Shown piece after piece: positions 1 through 7,685 of a DNA stretch of 64,000 nt; position 1 is the first letter of the stretch, and the number at the start of each line of letters is the position of its first letter. Below the pieces are notes generated by a model that saw only the letters and a program-made list of their open reading frames with translations, did no database searches and was not told the DNA's origin. This DNA comes from Streptomyces lavendulae subsp. lavendulae (GTDB lineage: Bacteria; Actinomycetota; Actinomycetes; Streptomycetales; Streptomycetaceae): contig NZ_CP024985.1 of NCBI RefSeq assembly GCF_002803845.1, positions 3,162,001 through 3,226,000 on the forward strand. Reading direction: 5' to 3'. A program made the translations under genes and the position numbers.

Positions 1-260
1 TGAGCGAGTGCACCCATGTTGCCGAACTGCCGCGCCCCGAGCCCGTCCCGCATGCGCCGACCTGTCCCGAATGTGAGGTGCTCGGGAGCCATCCCGTCCA
101 GCTGCGGATGTGCCTGGTGTGCGGGCACGTGGGGTGCTGCGATTCCTCCCCGTACCGGCACGCCACCGGGCACCACGAGGCGACCGGCCATCCCGTCATG
201 CGCAGCTTCGAGCAGGGCGAGAGCTGGCGGTGGTGTTTTGTCGACGGTTCGATCGTGTGA
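1..260 (+). CDS. UBP-type zinc finger protein (start codon cut by window edge)
   Basis: A reading frame runs from the left edge to a TGA at 258-260 and gives about 86 residues. The window begins with TG followed by codons for SECTHVAELP, so the start is almost certainly an NTG codon whose first base lies just outside. The protein is rich in Cys and His: CTH near the N-terminus, a CPEC pair, CLVCGHVGCC, then RHATGHH and GHP. This is the ligand pattern of the UBP/ZnF-UBP fold, which in eukaryotes binds free ubiquitin C-termini. Stand-alone bacterial copies of this size have no established role. The 3' end overlaps a candidate stress promoter for the next operon. Confidence 0.85.
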   Translation, partial: SECTHVAELPRPEPVPHAPTCPECEVLGSHPVQLRMCLVCGHVGCCDSSPYRHATGHHEATGHPVMRSFEQGESWRWCFVDGSIV

Positions 261-270
261 AGCGGGGTAG
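247..270 (+). promoter_or_regulatory. candidate SigB/SigH-type promoter for the anti-sigma/sigH operon
   Basis: GTTC (247-250) and GGGTAG (265-270) are separated by 14 bases. This resembles the streptomycete SigB-family consensus GNNT, 14-16 bases, GGGTA(C/T). It lies about 200 bp upstream of the anti-sigma gene, where S. coelicolor sigH is known to have stress-inducible promoters. The call rests on the motif only; no transcription start is visible. Confidence 0.4.
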
Positions 271-474
271 GTCAACCCTCCGCCGGTTCCCCTTATTTGG
301 GCCCGCAGACCCCTAGCCACTGTGCGTACCCGTGGGCTTACCATCAGTCACCGGACAGGAGCGGGGTCGGCCCTGACGTTCCAAAACGGGCGCCATGAGG
401 GGTGCCGCGACACGATCGCCCGGATCGCGGTAGCGTCACCGGCGAACAGAGCTCGTACCACCTTGGAGGTGAGG

Positions 475-888
475 GTGTCCCAGATCGCAGGCGAGCCCGG
501 GACCCAGGACTTCGTGGAAGTCCGGCTGCCGGCTGCGGGTGCCTACCTGTCGGTGCTGCGAACGGCCACGGCCGGTCTCGCGGCACGTTTGGACTTCACC
601 CTCGACGAGATCGAGGACCTCCGCATCGCGGTGGACGAGGCCTGCGCGATCCTGCTCCAGCAGGCCGTGCCCGGCTCCGTCCTCAGCTGCGTCTTCCGGC
701 TGATCGACGATTCGCTGGAAGTGACCGTCTCGGCACCGACCACCGACGGGCGCGCACCCGAGCGCGACACGTTCGCGTGGACGGTCCTGTCGGCGCTGGC
801 CGGCAAGGTCGAGGCCACGGTCGAGGAGAACCGGACAGTGAGCATCAGCCTCTACAAACAGCGCGGCGCGGGGCCAGGCCCGGCGTGA
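475..888 (+). CDS. anti-sigma factor, RsbW/UshX-like serine kinase-fold protein
   Basis: The protein has 137 residues. GTG at 475 is preceded by GGAGGT at 465-470, which favours this start over further upstream in-frame codons. It has the compact GHKL-ATPase layout of RsbW-type anti-sigma factors, with the N-box-like segment DLRIAVDEACAILL at about residues 45-58. It ends in ATGA-style overlap with the sigma factor gene (shared bases 885-888), so the two are translationally coupled. The family sequesters SigB-type sigma factors; in S. coelicolor the equivalent pair is RsbH/UshX and SigH. No anti-anti-sigma gene lies nearby, so BldG-like partners would have to be encoded elsewhere. Confidence 0.88.
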   Translation: MSQIAGEPGTQDFVEVRLPAAGAYLSVLRTATAGLAARLDFTLDEIEDLRIAVDEACAILLQQAVPGSVLSCVFRLIDDSLEVTVSAPTTDGRAPERDTFAWTVLSALAGKVEATVEENRTVSISLYKQRGAGPGPA

Positions 889-1889
889 GCGGCGGGGAGA
901 TCCCGGTGCGGGGCGGGGATCGGCCCCGGGTACGGCACGAGGTCGACGGGGGCATCCCCGAACAGCAGCACGCCCGGCCGCACCCGGCTGACGCGGATGC
1001 GGAAGACGGCTTTTTGGACTCGGCGGAGCGACGGGCGGGCCCTATGAGCGAGAACCAGCACGAGGAACCACAACCATCACGGCCACCGGCGGCCGCCGCC
1101 GCGGCCCCGGGCGCGTCCCCCGCGCTGCCGGACCCGCGGGACCGCAGCGGTGCGCGAGCCCTGTTCTTCGAGCTGCGCGAGCTGCCCGAGGGGTCACCGG
1201 AGCGGGCGGAGCTGCGCAACCGGCTGGTGCGGATGCACCTGCCACTGGTGGAGCACCTGGCGCGGCGGTTCCGCAACCGCGGCGAGCCGCTGGACGACCT
1301 GACCCAGGTGGCCACCATCGGCCTGATCAAGTCGGTGGACCGGTTCGACCCGGACCGGGGCGTCGAGTTCTCGACGTACGCCACGCCCACCGTGGTCGGC
1401 GAGATCAAGCGGCACTTCCGTGACAAGGGCTGGGCGGTACGGGTGCCCCGGCGTCTGCAGGAGCTGCGGCTCTCGCTGACCACGGCCACGGCGGAACTGT
1501 CCCAGCAGCACGGCCGCTCCCCCACCGTGCACGAACTGGCGGAGCGGCTGGGGATCTCCGAGGAGGAGGTGCTGGAGGGGCTGGAATCGGCCAATGCCTA
1601 CAGCACGCTGTCCCTGGACGTGCCGGACACCGACGACGAGTCGCCGGCGGTCGCGGACACGCTGGGCTCGGAGGACGAGGCGCTGGAGGGCGTCGAGTAC
1701 CGCGAGTCCCTCAAGCCGCTGCTGGAGGGACTGCCGCCGCGGGAGAAGCGGATCCTGCTGCTGCGGTTCTTCGGCAACATGACCCAGTCGCAGATCGCGC
1801 AGGAGGTCGGCATCTCCCAGATGCACGTCTCCCGGCTGCTGGCCCGCACCCTGGCCCAGCTCCGCGAGAAGCTCCTGGTCGAGGAGTAA
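885..1889 (+). CDS. sigH: stress-response RNA polymerase sigma factor, SigB family
   Basis: From the GTG at 885, which overlaps the anti-sigma stop, the product is 334 residues. An ATG at 1044 gives a 281-residue form that still has every sigma domain. Region 2 is clear (RFDPDRGVEFSTYATPTVVG), followed by the PRRLQEL segment and region 4 with the helix-turn-helix SQIAQEVGISQMHVSRLLAR. This is the SigB/SigF group that controls osmotic stress and development in Streptomyces. The low-complexity N-terminus (polyalanine, Pro-rich) before the sigma core fits the multiple SigH isoforms reported in S. coelicolor. Which start is used cannot be decided from sequence. The gene assignment also uses the wblE and das neighbours. 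Confidence 0.88.
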   Translation: MSGGEIPVRGGDRPRVRHEVDGGIPEQQHARPHPADADAEDGFLDSAERRAGPMSENQHEEPQPSRPPAAAAAAPGASPALPDPRDRSGARALFFELRELPEGSPERAELRNRLVRMHLPLVEHLARRFRNRGEPLDDLTQVATIGLIKSVDRFDPDRGVEFSTYATPTVVGEIKRHFRDKGWAVRVPRRLQELRLSLTTATAELSQQHGRSPTVHELAERLGISEEEVLEGLESANAYSTLSLDVPDTDDESPAVADTLGSEDEALEGVEYRESLKPLLEGLPPREKRILLLRFFGNMTQSQIAQEVGISQMHVSRLLARTLAQLREKLLVEE

Positions 1890-1923
1890 CCGGGGGCAGC
1901 AGGGGAGCGGTACCCGGGACGGA

Positions 1924-2385
1924 CTATCGGGCCTGGTCGCCGGGCCCGATTCCGAGGGCGCGGGTCGCCGTCGGGTTCACGAGGAGGGCCGCGACGGCCA
2001 CCGCGGCCAGGGCCAGGGCGACGGCGGCGATCCGCATCGCGCCGCCGGTGTTCCACAGGGTCCAGGCCACCGGCAGCGCCATCAGCTGGGTGATCAGCGC
2101 CGGGCCGCGGCTCCAGCGGCGGCCCAGGCGCAGCCCGCGCGCCGCGATCAGCGGCAGGGCGGCGAGCCCGAGCAGGGTGATCCCCCCGGTCTCCGCCTGC
2201 TGGGGGGAATCGGGGTGGCCGGCGATGCCGACGAACAGCATGTAGAGGCCGAGCCCGGCCAGGGCCAGACCCTCCAGCGCGGTGAGCGCCGCGGCGCCGG
2301 TCAGCCGGCCGGGCAGGGTCGCGGGCCGCTCCGCGGCATCGGTGACGGGGGCGGCGGGGGTGTGGGGGGTCGGCTTTTTGCTCAC
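1924..2385 (-). CDS. small integral membrane protein of unknown function
   Basis: The protein has 153 residues from a GTG at 2385. A hydrophilic N-terminus (KKPTPHTPAAP) is followed by about four hydrophobic stretches, starting at LTGAAALTALEGLALAGLGLY and ending with IAAVALALAAVAVAALLV. It is convergent with sigH, with 34 bp between the stop codons, and divergent from the lipid kinase gene 84 bp away. No enzymatic motif is visible. Similar small membrane genes sit at this position in other Streptomyces (from memory). The ribosome binding site is weak, and a leaderless mRNA is possible. Confidence 0.75.
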   Translation of the reverse strand: MSKKPTPHTPAAPVTDAAERPATLPGRLTGAAALTALEGLALAGLGLYMLFVGIAGHPDSPQQAETGGITLLGLAALPLIAARGLRLGRRWSRGPALITQLMALPVAWTLWNTGGAMRIAAVALALAAVAVAALLVNPTATRALGIGPGDQAR

Positions 2386-2469
2386 CCCAGCAGGGTAGCC
2401 GCGGCCCGTGGGGCGCTGACGGTACGGTCGGTAGGGGCCGCATATGACGGGGTGGGTAGTCTGGCGCTC

Positions 2470-3435
2470 ATGCGTGCACTTCTCGTGGCCAACCCAGCAG
2501 CGACGACCACCAGTGCGCGCACGCGCGACGTCCTGACCCATGCGCTCGCCAGCGAGATGAAGCTGGAGGCGGTGACCACCGAGTACCGGGGGCACGCCCG
2601 CGACCTGGGCCGCAAGGCCGCGCACGAGGGGGTGGACCTCGTGGTGGCGCTGGGCGGCGACGGCACCGTGAACGAGGTCGTCAACGGACTGCTGCACGAG
2701 GGCCCCGACCCCGAGCGGCTGCCGCGGCTGGCGGTGGTCCCGGGCGGTTCGACGAACGTCTTCGCCCGCGCGCTCGGGCTGCCCAACGATTCGGTGGAGG
2801 CGACCGGCGCCCTGCTGGACGCGCTGCGGGAGCAGCGCGAGCGGACGGTGGGGCTGGGGCTGGCCGCCGGCACGCCCGGCACCGAGGACGAGTCGGTCCC
2901 GGCGCGCTGGTTCACGTTCTGTGCGGGCTTCGGCTTCGACGCGGGCGTGGTGGGGCGGGTCGAGCAGCAGCGCGAACGCGGCAAGCGTTCGACACACGCC
3001 CTGTACGTGCGACAGCTCATGCGCCAGTTCTGGGAGGAGCCGAACCGCCGGCGCGGGACGATCACTCTGGAGCGGCCCGGCGCGGATCCGGTGACGGATC
3101 TGGTGCTGTCGATAGTCTGCAACACCTCGCCCTGGACGTACCTGGGCAATCGGCCCCTTTACGCCTCTCCGGAGGCGTCGTTCGATACTGCGCTTGACGT
3201 ATTGGCCCTCGACCGTTTGTCAACTCCGGCCGTCGCCAGGTACGCCACGCAGCTCCTGACCTCGACTCCTGAGCGCGGTCCGCACGGCAAGCATGCGGTG
3301 TCTCTGCACGATCTGACCGACTTCACCTTGCATTCGAAGGTTCCCCTCCCGTTCCAGATGGACGGGGACCACCTCGGACTGCGCACCAGCGTTCGGTTCA
3401 CAGGCGTACGCCGTGCACTGCGTGTGATTGTGTGA
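2470..3435 (+). CDS. diacylglycerol/lipid kinase (DagK/YegS family)
   Basis: The protein has 321 residues. It shows the DAGK catalytic signature: ANPAA at residues 7-11, the nucleotide-binding VALGGDGTVNEVVNGL around residues 63-78, and VVPGGSTNVFARALGLP near 95-110. The C-terminal half carries the beta-sandwich of the family, ending in PFQMDGDHLG and SVRFTGVRRAL. Members phosphorylate diacylglycerol or related lipids using ATP and help recycle membrane lipid. There is no Shine-Dalgarno sequence before the ATG, and TAGTCT at 2457-2462 could be a -10 element for a leaderless transcript. A hairpin overlaps the stop codon. Confidence 0.88.
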   Translation: MRALLVANPAATTTSARTRDVLTHALASEMKLEAVTTEYRGHARDLGRKAAHEGVDLVVALGGDGTVNEVVNGLLHEGPDPERLPRLAVVPGGSTNVFARALGLPNDSVEATGALLDALREQRERTVGLGLAAGTPGTEDESVPARWFTFCAGFGFDAGVVGRVEQQRERGKRSTHALYVRQLMRQFWEEPNRRRGTITLERPGADPVTDLVLSIVCNTSPWTYLGNRPLYASPEASFDTALDVLALDRLSTPAVARYATQLLTSTPERGPHGKHAVSLHDLTDFTLHSKVPLPFQMDGDHLGLRTSVRFTGVRRALRVIV

Positions 3436-3462
3436 GTGGAAGGGCCAAAAGTCCTTCCACTC
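3434..3462 (+). terminator. hairpin terminator of the lipid kinase gene
   Basis: A 10-bp inverted repeat (GAGTGGAAGG and CCTTCCACTC) with a 9-base A-rich loop starts inside the stop codon of the lipid kinase gene. There is no T-tract, which is usual for Streptomyces terminators. Confidence 0.65.
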
Positions 3463-3755
3463 GAACGTTTACACGCCGGTCCACCCCCAAGAACTAGGGC
3501 TGTGACCTAGTAGACACCGACGAATCCAAAAAAACTTTCCGGAAGGGGTTGTATCCCCGTCCGAGGTTTGCGAATCTCTACATGGCGATCGGGACAGCCC
3601 GCAGAACCCGGCACCCACACAGAACGCCAGAACCCCTCCACGAATCTTCGGACCCCACCAGTCACCTGGGGGTCGGCCCTTCCCTCACGGGGGGATTCGT
3701 GAAAGCGTTCACATTCACAAGCAACCTGCCCGCAATACAAGGAGATGGAGCAGCC
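3463..3755 (+). promoter_or_regulatory. non-coding upstream region of wblE
   Basis: About 290 bases lie between the lipid kinase terminator and the wblE start. The region contains an A-run (3530-3536) followed by TTTCCGGAAGGGG, and TTGTAT at 3549-3554 as a possible -35 element. A GGAGA ribosome site at 3741-3745 serves wblE. The in-frame codons upstream of the wblE ATG do not look coding. No confident promoter can be placed, but the length fits the long leaders typical of wbl genes. Confidence 0.4.
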
Positions 3756-4013
3756 ATGGACTGGCGTCACAACGCCGTTTGCCGCGAGGAAGACCCCGAG
3801 CTCTTCTTCCCCATCGGCAACACCGGTCCTGCGCTGCTGCAGATCGAGGAAGCCAAGGCCGTCTGCCGCCGCTGCCCCGTCATGGAGCAGTGCCTGCAGT
3901 GGGCGCTTGAGTCCGGTCAGGACTCCGGCGTCTGGGGTGGCCTCAGCGAGGACGAGCGCCGCGCCATGAAGCGCCGCGCCGCTCGCAACCGGGCGCGCAA
4001 CGCCACCGCCTGA
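3756..4013 (+). CDS. wblE: WhiB-family iron-sulfur transcription factor WblE
   Basis: The protein has 85 residues, the usual WblE/WhiB1 length, with ATG at 3756 and GGAGA upstream. The four cluster cysteines are present: C9 in NAVCREEDP, then C37, C40 and C46 in VCRRCPVMEQCLQWAL. The GVWGGLSEDERR turn and a basic C-terminus (KRRAARNRARN) follow. WhiB proteins bind an O2/NO-sensitive [4Fe-4S] cluster and contact region 4 of the principal sigma factor. The gene is convergent with the PdtaS-like kinase, the same pair as M. tuberculosis whiB1-pdtaS, which supports the assignment to the essential WhiB1/WblE clade. Confidence 0.92.
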   Translation: MDWRHNAVCREEDPELFFPIGNTGPALLQIEEAKAVCRRCPVMEQCLQWALESGQDSGVWGGLSEDERRAMKRRAARNRARNATA

Positions 4014-4077
4014 CATCGACTTTTCGAGCCTCGACGCGCAGCGCGTAGTACCAGACAAGCGCTCAGCAACGTGCTCT

Positions 4078-4114
4078 TGAGCCCCGGACCGGGAACCATT
4101 CGGTCCGGGGCTCA
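4078..4114. terminator. bidirectional terminator between wblE and the sensor kinase gene
   Basis: A perfect 14-bp inverted repeat (TGAGCCCCGGACCG and its complement) with a 9-base loop lies between two convergent genes. It could stop transcription from either side. Confidence 0.8.
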
Positions 4115-4163
4115 GTGCTGTTCCCGTCACATTGCGTGACGGGTCCGCGGGTCCCCCTGCGGG

Positions 4164-5633
4164 TTACTTCTGCGGGCTCGCGGGCACGTCGAGGACGACC
4201 TTGGTGCCGCGCGGCTCGGCCCGGAGCATGTCGAAGGTGCCGCCGAGCTCCCCCTCCACGAGGGTCCGTACGATCTGCAGCCCGAGGTTGCCGGCCCGCT
4301 GAGGGTCGAAGCCCTCGGGCAGGCCGCACCCGTCGTCGAGCACCGTGATCAGCAGCCGGGCATCGGCGCGGCCGGTACCGGAGCGGGTCGCGGACACCTC
4401 GACCGTGCCGCCCTCCCCTTGCGTGAAGGCGTGCTCCAGGGCGTTCTGGAGGATCTCGGTCAGCACCATCGACAGCGGGGTGGCGACCTCGGCGTCCAGG
4501 ATCCCGAAGCGGCCGACGCGCCGGCAGCGCACCTTTCCGGGCGAGATCTCGGCGACCATCGCGATCACGCGGTCGGCGATCTCGTCGAACTCGACGCGCT
4601 CGTCGAGGTTCTGAGACAGGGTCTCGTGCACGATCGCGATCGAACCGACGCGCCGCACCGCCTCGTTCAGCGCCTCGCGGCCGTTCTCCGAATCCATCCG
4701 GCGGGCCTGGAGGCGCAAGAGCGCGGCCACGGTCTGGAGGTTGTTCTTCACCCGGTGGTGGATCTCCCGGATGGTGGCGTCCTTGGTGATCAGTTCACGT
4801 TCGCGACGGCGCAGTTCGGTGACGTCGCGGCAGAGCACGAGGGAACCGATCCGGGTGCCCTTGGGCTTGAGCGGGATGGCGCGCAGCTGGATGACCCCGC
4901 CGTTGCCCTCAACTTCGGTCTCCCGGGGGGCCCAGCCGCTGGCCAGTTTGACGATGGCCTCGTCCACCGGGCCCCGGGTGGGGGCGAGTTCGGCGGTGGT
5001 GGTGCCCAGGTGCTGGCCGACCAGGTCGGAGGCGAGGCCCAGGCGGTGGTAGGCGGAGAGCGCGTTGGGGGACGCGTACGTCACCACGCCCTCGGCGTCG
5101 AGCCGCATCAGGCCGTCCCCGGCGCGCGGGGAGGCGTCCATGTCGACCTGCTGGCCGGGGAAGGGGAAGGAGCCCGCGGCGATCATCTGCGCGAGGTCGG
5201 AGGCGGACTGGAGGTAGGTGAGCTCCAGCCGGCTGGGTGTACGCACAGTGAGCAGATTGGTGTTCCGTGCGATCACGCCGAGGACCCGGCCCTCGCGGCG
5301 GACGGGGATCGACTCGACGCGGACCGGGACCTCCTCGCGCCACTCGGGGTCTCCCTCGCGCACGATGCGGCCCTCGTCGAGGGCGGCGTCGAGCAGCGGG
5401 CGCCGGCCGCGCGGCACCAGGTGGCCGACCATGTCGTCCTGGTACGAGGTGGGGCCGGTGTTCGGGCGCATCTGCGCGACCGAGACGTAGCGGGAGCCGT
5501 CGAGGGTGGGCACCCAGAGCACGAGGTCGGCGAAGGAGAGGTCGGAGAGCAGCTGCCACTCCGAGACCAGCAGGTGGAGCCACTCCAGGTCGGTTTCACT
5601 GAGAGCGGTGTGCTGGCGTACGAGGTCGTTCAT
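4164..5633 (-). CDS. pdtaS: PdtaS-like soluble sensor histidine kinase
   Basis: The protein is about 489 residues. Order of parts: an N-terminal GAF-type sensor (LVSEWQLLSDLSFADLVLWV near residues 22-41), a PAS domain (LRLDAEGVVTYASPNALSAY at about 175-195), a HisKA_2 dimerisation segment with phosphoacceptor His in IREIHHRVKNNLQTVAAL, and an HATPase domain with LTEILQNALEHAF, DDGCGLP and GNLGLQIV. No membrane segment is present. In mycobacteria PdtaS phosphorylates the ANTAR antiterminator PdtaR. No response regulator gene is adjacent here, so the partner is unlinked. ATG at 5633 is preferred; a GTG three codons upstream is also possible. Confidence 0.9.
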   Translation of the reverse strand: MNDLVRQHTALSETDLEWLHLLVSEWQLLSDLSFADLVLWVPTLDGSRYVSVAQMRPNTGPTSYQDDMVGHLVPRGRRPLLDAALDEGRIVREGDPEWREEVPVRVESIPVRREGRVLGVIARNTNLLTVRTPSRLELTYLQSASDLAQMIAAGSFPFPGQQVDMDASPRAGDGLMRLDAEGVVTYASPNALSAYHRLGLASDLVGQHLGTTTAELAPTRGPVDEAIVKLASGWAPRETEVEGNGGVIQLRAIPLKPKGTRIGSLVLCRDVTELRRRERELITKDATIREIHHRVKNNLQTVAALLRLQARRMDSENGREALNEAVRRVGSIAIVHETLSQNLDERVEFDEIADRVIAMVAEISPGKVRCRRVGRFGILDAEVATPLSMVLTEILQNALEHAFTQGEGGTVEVSATRSGTGRADARLLITVLDDGCGLPEGFDPQRAGNLGLQIVRTLVEGELGGTFDMLRAEPRGTKVVLDVPASPQK

Positions 5634-6090
5634 GGAGGGCACGTGGCGAGCGTACCCCGGGTACGGGGATGACTTTCCACACGGCGAATACTCAGGAGTA
5701 CCCAGGAGGGGCCCACTCCGCGTACTGTTGGAGGAAGTGACGGGATTGCAGACCCCGCCATTGGATGGACAGAACAGATTGGTCTAGTCCACAATTGTGT
5801 CAAGTTTCCGCCCTCCCCGCACAGGAGGACGGATCGAGGTAACCGCGCGCTCTGCCCTGACCGCGCAGGCACCTCCCACCGGCCGTCGGGAACCGCACAC
5901 CCGGTCGGCCGTAAGTACTCCGGGCTACGGTGCCGGACGGGTTGAGGGTCCCGTCCTGCACCGTGGCCCAGAGGAAAACAACGCTGCGGAAAGCCGGCGC
6001 GACGGAAAGTGAGCGCGCCGAAGGGGCGCGGGGCGATCGAATTCGCCGCCCGGGAATTCCCCCGCCGATAGGCGCGGAAATCCTCATCGA
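5634..6090. other. gene-free gap between kinase and TetR genes with an isolated DasR site
   Basis: About 450 bases contain no convincing reading frame. The gap holds a good DasR-responsive element (listed separately) and an unused AGGAGG at 5821-5826 that has no start codon at a proper distance. EcoRI-like GAATTC sites flank a short palindromic stretch near 6040-6060. The region may be the remains of a DasR-controlled gene or may hold the kinase promoter. Confidence 0.5.
5778..5793. promoter_or_regulatory. DasR-responsive element (dre), orphan
   Basis: ATTGGTCTAGTCCACA matches the dre consensus (A C/T TGGTCTAGACCA G/C T) at most positions and keeps the central TGGTCTAG. It lies 145 bp upstream of the divergently read sensor kinase start and far from any plus-strand gene. 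Confidence 0.7.
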
Positions 6091-6702
6091 TCACCGGCGG
6101 GTCGTCGCCTGCGACGGCCAGGCGCCCAGTGCCAGCTCGGCCACCGCCTCCAGTTCCTCCCGGGTCCCCCCGTCGCGCGACTGCTGCGACATCCCCTGGA
6201 GCACGGCCGCCGCGTAGCGGGCCAGCGCCCGCGCGTCCGTACCGGCGGGCAGCTCGCCGGTGGCGATGTCGGCCCGGATACGGCTCTCGAACAGCTCCAG
6301 ACTGGCCTCGCGCCGCTCGCGCAGGGCGTCCGCCACCTCCTGCGAGGTGGTGTTGACGGCGGCGCTGATCACCATGCAGCCCGGCGGGTGGGCGGGGTCG
6401 GTGTAGATCTCGGCGGCCTCGCGCAGGATCCGGCCGATGGCGGCGCGGGCGGTGGGCTCCTCGGCGAGCGCGACGCCCGCGAAGTCCGCGTACCGGCCGC
6501 CGTAGACCACCACGACCTCGTCGAAGAGCTTGCGCTTGTCGCCGAAGGCGGCGTAGAGGCTGGGCGCGCCGATGCCCAGGGCCCTGGTCAGGTCGGCGAT
6601 GGACGTCGCCTCGTAGCCGTTCTCCCAGAAGGCGAGCATGGCCTTGTCGAGGGCGGCGTCCCGGTCGAAGGAGCGGGGCCTGCCGCGCTGTCCGGTCACC
6701 AT
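6091..6702 (-). CDS. TetR/AcrR-family repressor
   Basis: The protein is 203 residues from ATG at 6702; a second ATG three codons upstream is possible. The N-terminal DNA-binding domain is clear, with RSFDRDAALDKAMLAFWENG, TSIADLTRALGIGAPSLYAAFGD and KRKLFDEVV. The C-terminal half has the TetR_C layout with HPPGCMVISAAV. It is divergent from the SDR gene with 84 bp between starts, and two copies of a 13-bp element lie in that gap. The most economical reading is that it represses itself and the SDR gene in response to an unknown small molecule. Confidence 0.88.
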   Translation of the reverse strand: MVTGQRGRPRSFDRDAALDKAMLAFWENGYEATSIADLTRALGIGAPSLYAAFGDKRKLFDEVVVVYGGRYADFAGVALAEEPTARAAIGRILREAAEIYTDPAHPPGCMVISAAVNTTSQEVADALRERREASLELFESRIRADIATGELPAGTDARALARYAAAVLQGMSQQSRDGGTREELEAVAELALGAWPSQATTRR

Positions 6703-6715
6703 GGGCCACATTCTA

Positions 6716-6763
6716 TAGCGGCCGTTAGGGATCTGGTACGGTCCTTTCTGTAGCGACCACTAG
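6716..6763. promoter_or_regulatory. paired 13-bp operator-like repeats between tetR and SDR genes
   Basis: TAGCGGCCGTTAG (6716-6728) and TAGCGACCACTAG (6751-6763) are near-identical, each with partial dyad symmetry (TAGCG/CTA), spaced 35 bp. They sit exactly in the divergent promoter region, as expected for the operator of the adjacent TetR protein. Confidence 0.6.
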
Positions 6764-6786
6764 CGAATGCTGAAGGGGGGCGCGTC

Positions 6787-7545
6787 ATGGGCGTGCTCAA
6801 GGGGAAGACGGCACTGGTCACGGGCGGCAGCAGGGGGATCGGACGGGCGGTGGCGGAGCGCCTCGCCCGCGACGGCGCCCTGGTCGCGGTCCACTACGGA
6901 CACGACGAGGCGGCCGCGAAGGAGACCGTCGGGGCGATCGGGGCGGCCGGGGGCCGGGCCTTCGCCATCGGGGCGGAGCTCGGGGTGGCCGGGGACGCCC
7001 AGGCGCTCTGGGCCGCGTACGAGGCCCATCCGCTGGCCACGGAGCGGGTGGACGTCCTGGTGAACAACGCCGGCGCGGCGACCTTCGCCGGCATCGAGGA
7101 GACGGACGAGGAGACCTTCCTGCGGATCCAGGCGCTCAACGCCCAGGCGCCCTTCTTCGTGATCAAGCACGGGCTGGAGCGGCTCACCGACGGGGGCCGG
7201 ATCGTCAACGTGACCGGCACCCCGGCCATCGCACTGCCGGCGATCCTGGCCACGATCATGGCCAAGGGCGCGGTGAACGCGCTGACCGTGTCGCTGGCCG
7301 CCGCGCTCGCCCCGCGCGGGATCACCGTGAACTCGGTCGGGCCGGGCATCACCGAGACCGACCTCAACGCCGCCTGGCTCGCCGACCCGCAAGCCCGCGC
7401 GCACGCGTCCTCGCGGTCGGTCTTCGGCCGGGTGGGCACCCCGCAGGAGGTCGCCGACGTGGTCGCCTTCCTGGCCTCGCCCGACTCCCGCTGGGTCACG
7501 GGCCAGCATCTGGACGCCACGGGCGGTCTCCAACTGGCGCTGTAG
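6787..7545 (+). CDS. short-chain dehydrogenase/reductase family protein lacking the catalytic tyrosine
   Basis: The protein has 252 residues. The Rossmann nucleotide site TGGSRGIGRAVAERLA (about residues 12-27), NNAGA near 90 and the PGIT/TD segment near 190 are all standard for classical SDRs. The catalytic region reads IVNVTGTPAI then ILATIMAKGAVNALT: the lysine of YxxxK is present but the tyrosine is threonine, and the usual serine position is threonine. The fold and cofactor site look intact, so it may be a binding or regulatory SDR, or use different chemistry. AGGGGG precedes the ATG. It is divergent from a TetR gene that probably controls it. Confidence 0.85.
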   Translation: MGVLKGKTALVTGGSRGIGRAVAERLARDGALVAVHYGHDEAAAKETVGAIGAAGGRAFAIGAELGVAGDAQALWAAYEAHPLATERVDVLVNNAGAATFAGIEETDEETFLRIQALNAQAPFFVIKHGLERLTDGGRIVNVTGTPAIALPAILATIMAKGAVNALTVSLAAALAPRGITVNSVGPGITETDLNAAWLADPQARAHASSRSVFGRVGTPQEVADVVAFLASPDSRWVTGQHLDATGGLQLAL

Positions 7546-7633
7546 CACCCCGGCGCGCGGCCGGGCGGAGGACGGGAAACGGGAACACGATGGAAGGGGC
7601 AAGGGCCCGCCATCGGCGGGCACGCTCTGCTAG

Positions 7634-7649
7634 ATTGGTCTATACCACA
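7634..7649. promoter_or_regulatory. DasR-responsive element upstream of nagB
   Basis: ATTGGTCTATACCACA differs from the dre consensus at only a few positions and lies 37 bp before the nagB start. DasR bound here would block nagB expression until GlcNAc-derived phosphosugars release it. Confidence 0.85.
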
Positions 7650-7685
7650 AGTGTCCGCACCCCTCTCAGATCGGCAGGCCCCCGC

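Noticed and set aside
3541..3568. GGAAG followed by GTT upstream of wblE as a SigR promoter
   Set aside because: The spacer is 20 bases, not 18-19, and the last base of GGAAT is not matched.
5797..6012. 71-codon plus-strand frame just after the orphan dre
   Set aside because: No ribosome site, no recognisable protein pattern, and composition like random high-GC DNA.
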